Below are positions 4,100 through 6,608 of a DNA stretch of 6,608 nucleotides, in pieces. Numbering within the stretch: the stretch's first letter is position 1; each line of letters opens with the position of its first letter. The notes under the pieces are model-generated. The model had not been told where the DNA came from. It saw only the letters and a list, made by a program, of their open reading frames with translations, and did no database searches. A program made the translations under genes and the position numbers. This DNA is from an uncultured Eubacteriales bacterium (lineage in GTDB: Bacteria > Bacillota > Clostridia > Oscillospirales > Acutalibacteraceae): positions 1-6,608 of the forward strand of contig CAKSKO010000067.1 in NCBI GenBank assembly GCA_934465125.1, written 5' to 3'.

Positions 4100-6608
4100 A
4101 TTCCTTGGCATCATACCATGTTTCTCCGATGGACGCCTCTGCAACGAGCGGAACGGTTAACTTAGCGGATCCTTCCATTTCTTCTCGTAAAATTACAGCA
4201 GCTTTTTCTGCTTCCTCTTTCGGAGCTTCTACAATCAATTCATCGTGGACTTGTAAAATAAGGCGCGATTTCATCTTCTCTTTTTGAAGGCGATGATGTA
4301 CCCGGATCATAGCGATCTTGATAATATCGGCGGCAGTTCCCTGAATCGGCATATTTCTTGCAACCCGTTCTCCAAACGACCGGAGGTTAAAATTCGAAGA
4401 AGTGAGTTCGGGGAGATATCGACGCCGATGGAACATCGTTTCAACGAATCCCTGTTCCTTAGCTAGCGCAACTACTTCCTTCATATAACGGTCGACGCCC
4501 GAATAGTGCGAAAGATACTCTTTGATATAGTGGTCTGCTTCTTTTCTGGTAACACCGATATCCTTTGAAAGAGAAAATGCGCCGATTCCATATACAATCC
4601 CGAAATTGACAGCTTTGGCTCGGCTTCGCATCAGAGGAGTGAGCATGTCTAGAGGCATATGAAACACTTGCGAAGCGGTGATCGAATGGATATCGTCGTT
4701 GTTTTGAAATGCGCGGATCATTGCCTGATCTTTTGCAACATGAGCTAAAACACGGAGCTCGATCTGGGAATAATCGGCGTCTACTAAGACGCAGCCCTCT
4801 TTTGCACAGAAGAACCGTCTGAGTTCCCGTCCGATATCTGTTCTAACGGGAATATTCTGCAAGTTTGGATCGGTAGAACTGATCCGTCCGGTTCTTGTTT
4901 CTACCTGATTGAATTTCGAATGGATTCTCCCATCTTCAGAAATTACCTTTTGCATCGCATCACAATATGTTGATTTGAGTTTTGATAAAGTGCGAAATTC
5001 CAAAATACGTTCCACGACAGGATGCGCATACCGAAGGCTTTCGAGAACCTCAGCATTTGTCGAATACCCGCTTTTCGTCTTTTTTCTCGCTGGAAGTCCC
5101 ATTTTTTCAAATAGAGCGCTTCCGAGCTGTTTTGGAGAGTTGAGATTAAACTCATAGCCGACATCATCGTAGATAATCGACATTAGCTCCTTTATCTTGC
5201 TATCAAGCATTTCCCCATAGGCGATAATGCCATTTGCGTCGACAGCAAATCCTATCAATTCCATCTGAGCTAATACTTCTGAAAGCGGGATTTCAATTTC
5301 TGTTAACAAAGAATCTTGTTGGTTCTCTTTTATTTTTTGTTCCATCGTATCTGCTAGATTAGAAAAAATCGCACCTTGCTTTAAAAGTTCAGAATCCTCT
5401 TTTGGAAGAGAGAAACTGATACCGTATTCCTGTGCGAGGCGTTCAAGTTCATAAGAGGAAGAGGAGGGATTTAAGAGGTATCCTGCAAGCATGGTATCAA
5501 ACGATAGATTTTTGCAGGAAATACCTTTTGTGTAGAGAAAGGCGAAAAGCGCTTTGCTGTTGTGTGTGCGTTTTTTAATTTTATCATCTTCAAAGATATC
5601 ATGCAGGAACTGTTCAAAACCATCTTGTAAACTTGTGATCATAAAGAGGTCATTACTGATAAGAAATAAAAATTCAGCGGAAGTATCCTTTTGATAGGAG
5701 GCAATGATATCTGCTCTTTTGTTCTTTTTTATTATTTTTTTGAGCGTTTCAAGATCAGATTTTTTGAAAATTTGAAAACGGTCTGGCAGCTGTTTTTCTT
5801 CTTGATTATCTGGTTGAACATCGGATAGGCCCATTTTATCGATCAGAGAGAAAAATTCAAGTTTAGCCATATATCGGGCGGCAGCTGCGGCGTCAAAGGG
5901 CTGAATTTGATAAGCAGAAGGATCACAATCAACCGGGGCGTCTGTTCGGATTGTCCCAAGCATTTTGCTCATATATGCACTTTCTTTTCCTGTAATTAAC
6001 TTTTTTCTAATTCCTTCCTTGATATCCAGTGTGTCGATGTTTTGATAAATATAATCGATATCATGGAACCGCTGAATCAGATCGGTAGCTCCTTTTTGCC
6101 CGATCCCCGCAACACCGGGAATATTATCAGAAGCATCGCCCTGCAGTGCTTTGATGTCAATCAACTGCTTTGGCGTTACCCCAAAAACCTCCATGATCTT
6201 TGCTTCATCATATAGTGTCGCTTCTGGACGTCCCATTTTTGTAGCCGTGATTCTGACAGAGACATTCTGTGAAATCAGCTGCAAACTATCTTTGTCGCCT
6301 GTTGCAATCACGCAGGAGTCTCCGCTTTCCTCACACGAATGCGCCAAGGTTCCTAAGATATCATCCGCTTCAAAACCAGAGCATTCTAACAGCTTGTACC
6401 CTAACAGCGTCAGCAGTTCCTTTAAAACAGGCAGCTGTGATGCCAGCTCGTCCGGCATTCCTTTTCGTTTTGCTTTGTATCCGTCAAACGCTTTGTGCCG
6501 GAATGTGGGTTCTCTTCTATCAAACGCAATTGCGACAGCGTCAGGCTTTACTTCCTCTTTTACTTTGAGAAACATTGTTAAAAAACCATAAATTGCATTG
6601 GTATGCAT
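4098..6608 (-). CDS. polA: DNA polymerase I, N-terminus cut by the window edge
   Basis: The visible 836 residues cover nearly all of a family A polymerase for Okazaki fragment maturation and excision repair. The Met at 6608 is internal: homologues carry about 30 residues, including the first metal-binding Asp, before the TNAIYGF segment. Domains: 5'-nuclease (to ~265) with GFEADD (78-83), TGDKD (103-107) and GDASDNIPG (157-165); a 3'-5' exonuclease-like domain (~280-430) lacking the catalytic acidic residues, so proofreading is presumably absent, as in Bacillus and Thermus enzymes; and the polymerase (~430-836) with TRTGRISSTDPNLQNIP (571-587), motif A DYSQIELR (612-619), O-helix Arg661/Lys665/Phe669/Tyr673, and motif C HDE (788-790). 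Phe669 is the residue associated with discrimination against dideoxynucleotides. No frameshift is seen. A 169-bp gap separates it from the phosphatase gene, so co-transcription is uncertain. Confidence 0.97.
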   Translation of the reverse strand: MHTNAIYGFLTMFLKVKEEVKPDAVAIAFDRREPTFRHKAFDGYKAKRKGMPDELASQLPVLKELLTLLGYKLLECSGFEADDILGTLAHSCEESGDSCVIATGDKDSLQLISQNVSVRITATKMGRPEATLYDEAKIMEVFGVTPKQLIDIKALQGDASDNIPGVAGIGQKGATDLIQRFHDIDYIYQNIDTLDIKEGIRKKLITGKESAYMSKMLGTIRTDAPVDCDPSAYQIQPFDAAAAARYMAKLEFFSLIDKMGLSDVQPDNQEEKQLPDRFQIFKKSDLETLKKIIKKNKRADIIASYQKDTSAEFLFLISNDLFMITSLQDGFEQFLHDIFEDDKIKKRTHNSKALFAFLYTKGISCKNLSFDTMLAGYLLNPSSSSYELERLAQEYGISFSLPKEDSELLKQGAIFSNLADTMEQKIKENQQDSLLTEIEIPLSEVLAQMELIGFAVDANGIIAYGEMLDSKIKELMSIIYDDVGYEFNLNSPKQLGSALFEKMGLPARKKTKSGYSTNAEVLESLRYAHPVVERILEFRTLSKLKSTYCDAMQKVISEDGRIHSKFNQVETRTGRISSTDPNLQNIPVRTDIGRELRRFFCAKEGCVLVDADYSQIELRVLAHVAKDQAMIRAFQNNDDIHSITASQVFHMPLDMLTPLMRSRAKAVNFGIVYGIGAFSLSKDIGVTRKEADHYIKEYLSHYSGVDRYMKEVVALAKEQGFVETMFHRRRYLPELTSSNFNLRSFGERVARNMPIQGTAADIIKIAMIRVHHRLQKEKMKSRLILQVHDELIVEAPKEEAEKAAVILREEMEGSAKLTVPLVAEASIGETWYDAKE

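Noticed and set aside
6151..6591. Plus-strand open frame of 146 codons antisense to polA
   Set aside because: It lies entirely opposite the conserved 5'-nuclease domain of polA, shows no recognisable motif, and no convincing ribosome binding site was noticed; it is a shadow of the real gene.
6606..6608. ATG at the right edge as the polA start codon
   Set aside because: Family members carry about 30 residues before this point, including an essential metal-binding Asp, so this Met is internal and the gene continues past the window.
1..6608. Possible mobile element, CRISPR array, tRNA/rRNA gene or novel defence system
   Set aside because: Reading both strands showed no terminal repeats, direct-repeat array, RNA gene signature or unassigned long gene; almost all of the window is explained by five conserved housekeeping genes.

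Overview
The window reads as an ordinary chromosomal housekeeping segment from a low-to-moderate GC Gram-positive bacterium, most likely a member of the Clostridia. Three things suggest this: a Gram-positive type DNA polymerase I with a degenerate proofreading domain, strong AGGAG-like ribosome binding sites with spacings of about 6 to 9 nt, and a YwlE-like small phosphatase. The genus cannot be fixed from the sequence. A GTP-type PEP carboxykinase occurs in some Clostridia (Clostridium thermocellum is one example), while many other Firmicutes carry the unrelated ATP-type enzyme.

All five recognisable genes lie on the minus strand, so transcription runs from the right edge to the left. In transcription order: polA (DNA polymerase I, with about 30 N-terminal residues cut off by the right edge); an AT-rich gap of about 170 bp with several small palindromes and a weak promoter candidate; then a tight cluster of a low-molecular-weight phosphatase (ywlE-like), rimI and tsaD, joined by 11-bp and 4-bp overlaps. 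A gap of about 90 bp follows, containing a near-consensus sigma-A promoter, then pckG (GTP-dependent PEP carboxykinase). A strong 13-bp perfect hairpin with T-rich flanks closes the region near the left edge.

Functionally, polA serves DNA repair and Okazaki fragment maturation. The phosphatase/rimI/tsaD cluster concerns protein and tRNA modification: phosphate removal, N-alpha-acetylation, and t6A37 synthesis on ANN-decoding tRNAs. pckG interconverts oxaloacetate and PEP at the gluconeogenic/anaplerotic node and has its own promoter.

No mobile element, CRISPR array, RNA gene or unknown system is visible. The most useful observations are: (i) the phosphatase very probably starts at a TTG three codons inside the longest ORF, which restores the family's usual N-terminus; (ii) its P-loop carries Thr at the position that marks protein-arginine phosphatases (YwlE type), not classical tyrosine phosphatases; (iii) tsaB and tsaE, often next to rimI-tsaD, are absent here.
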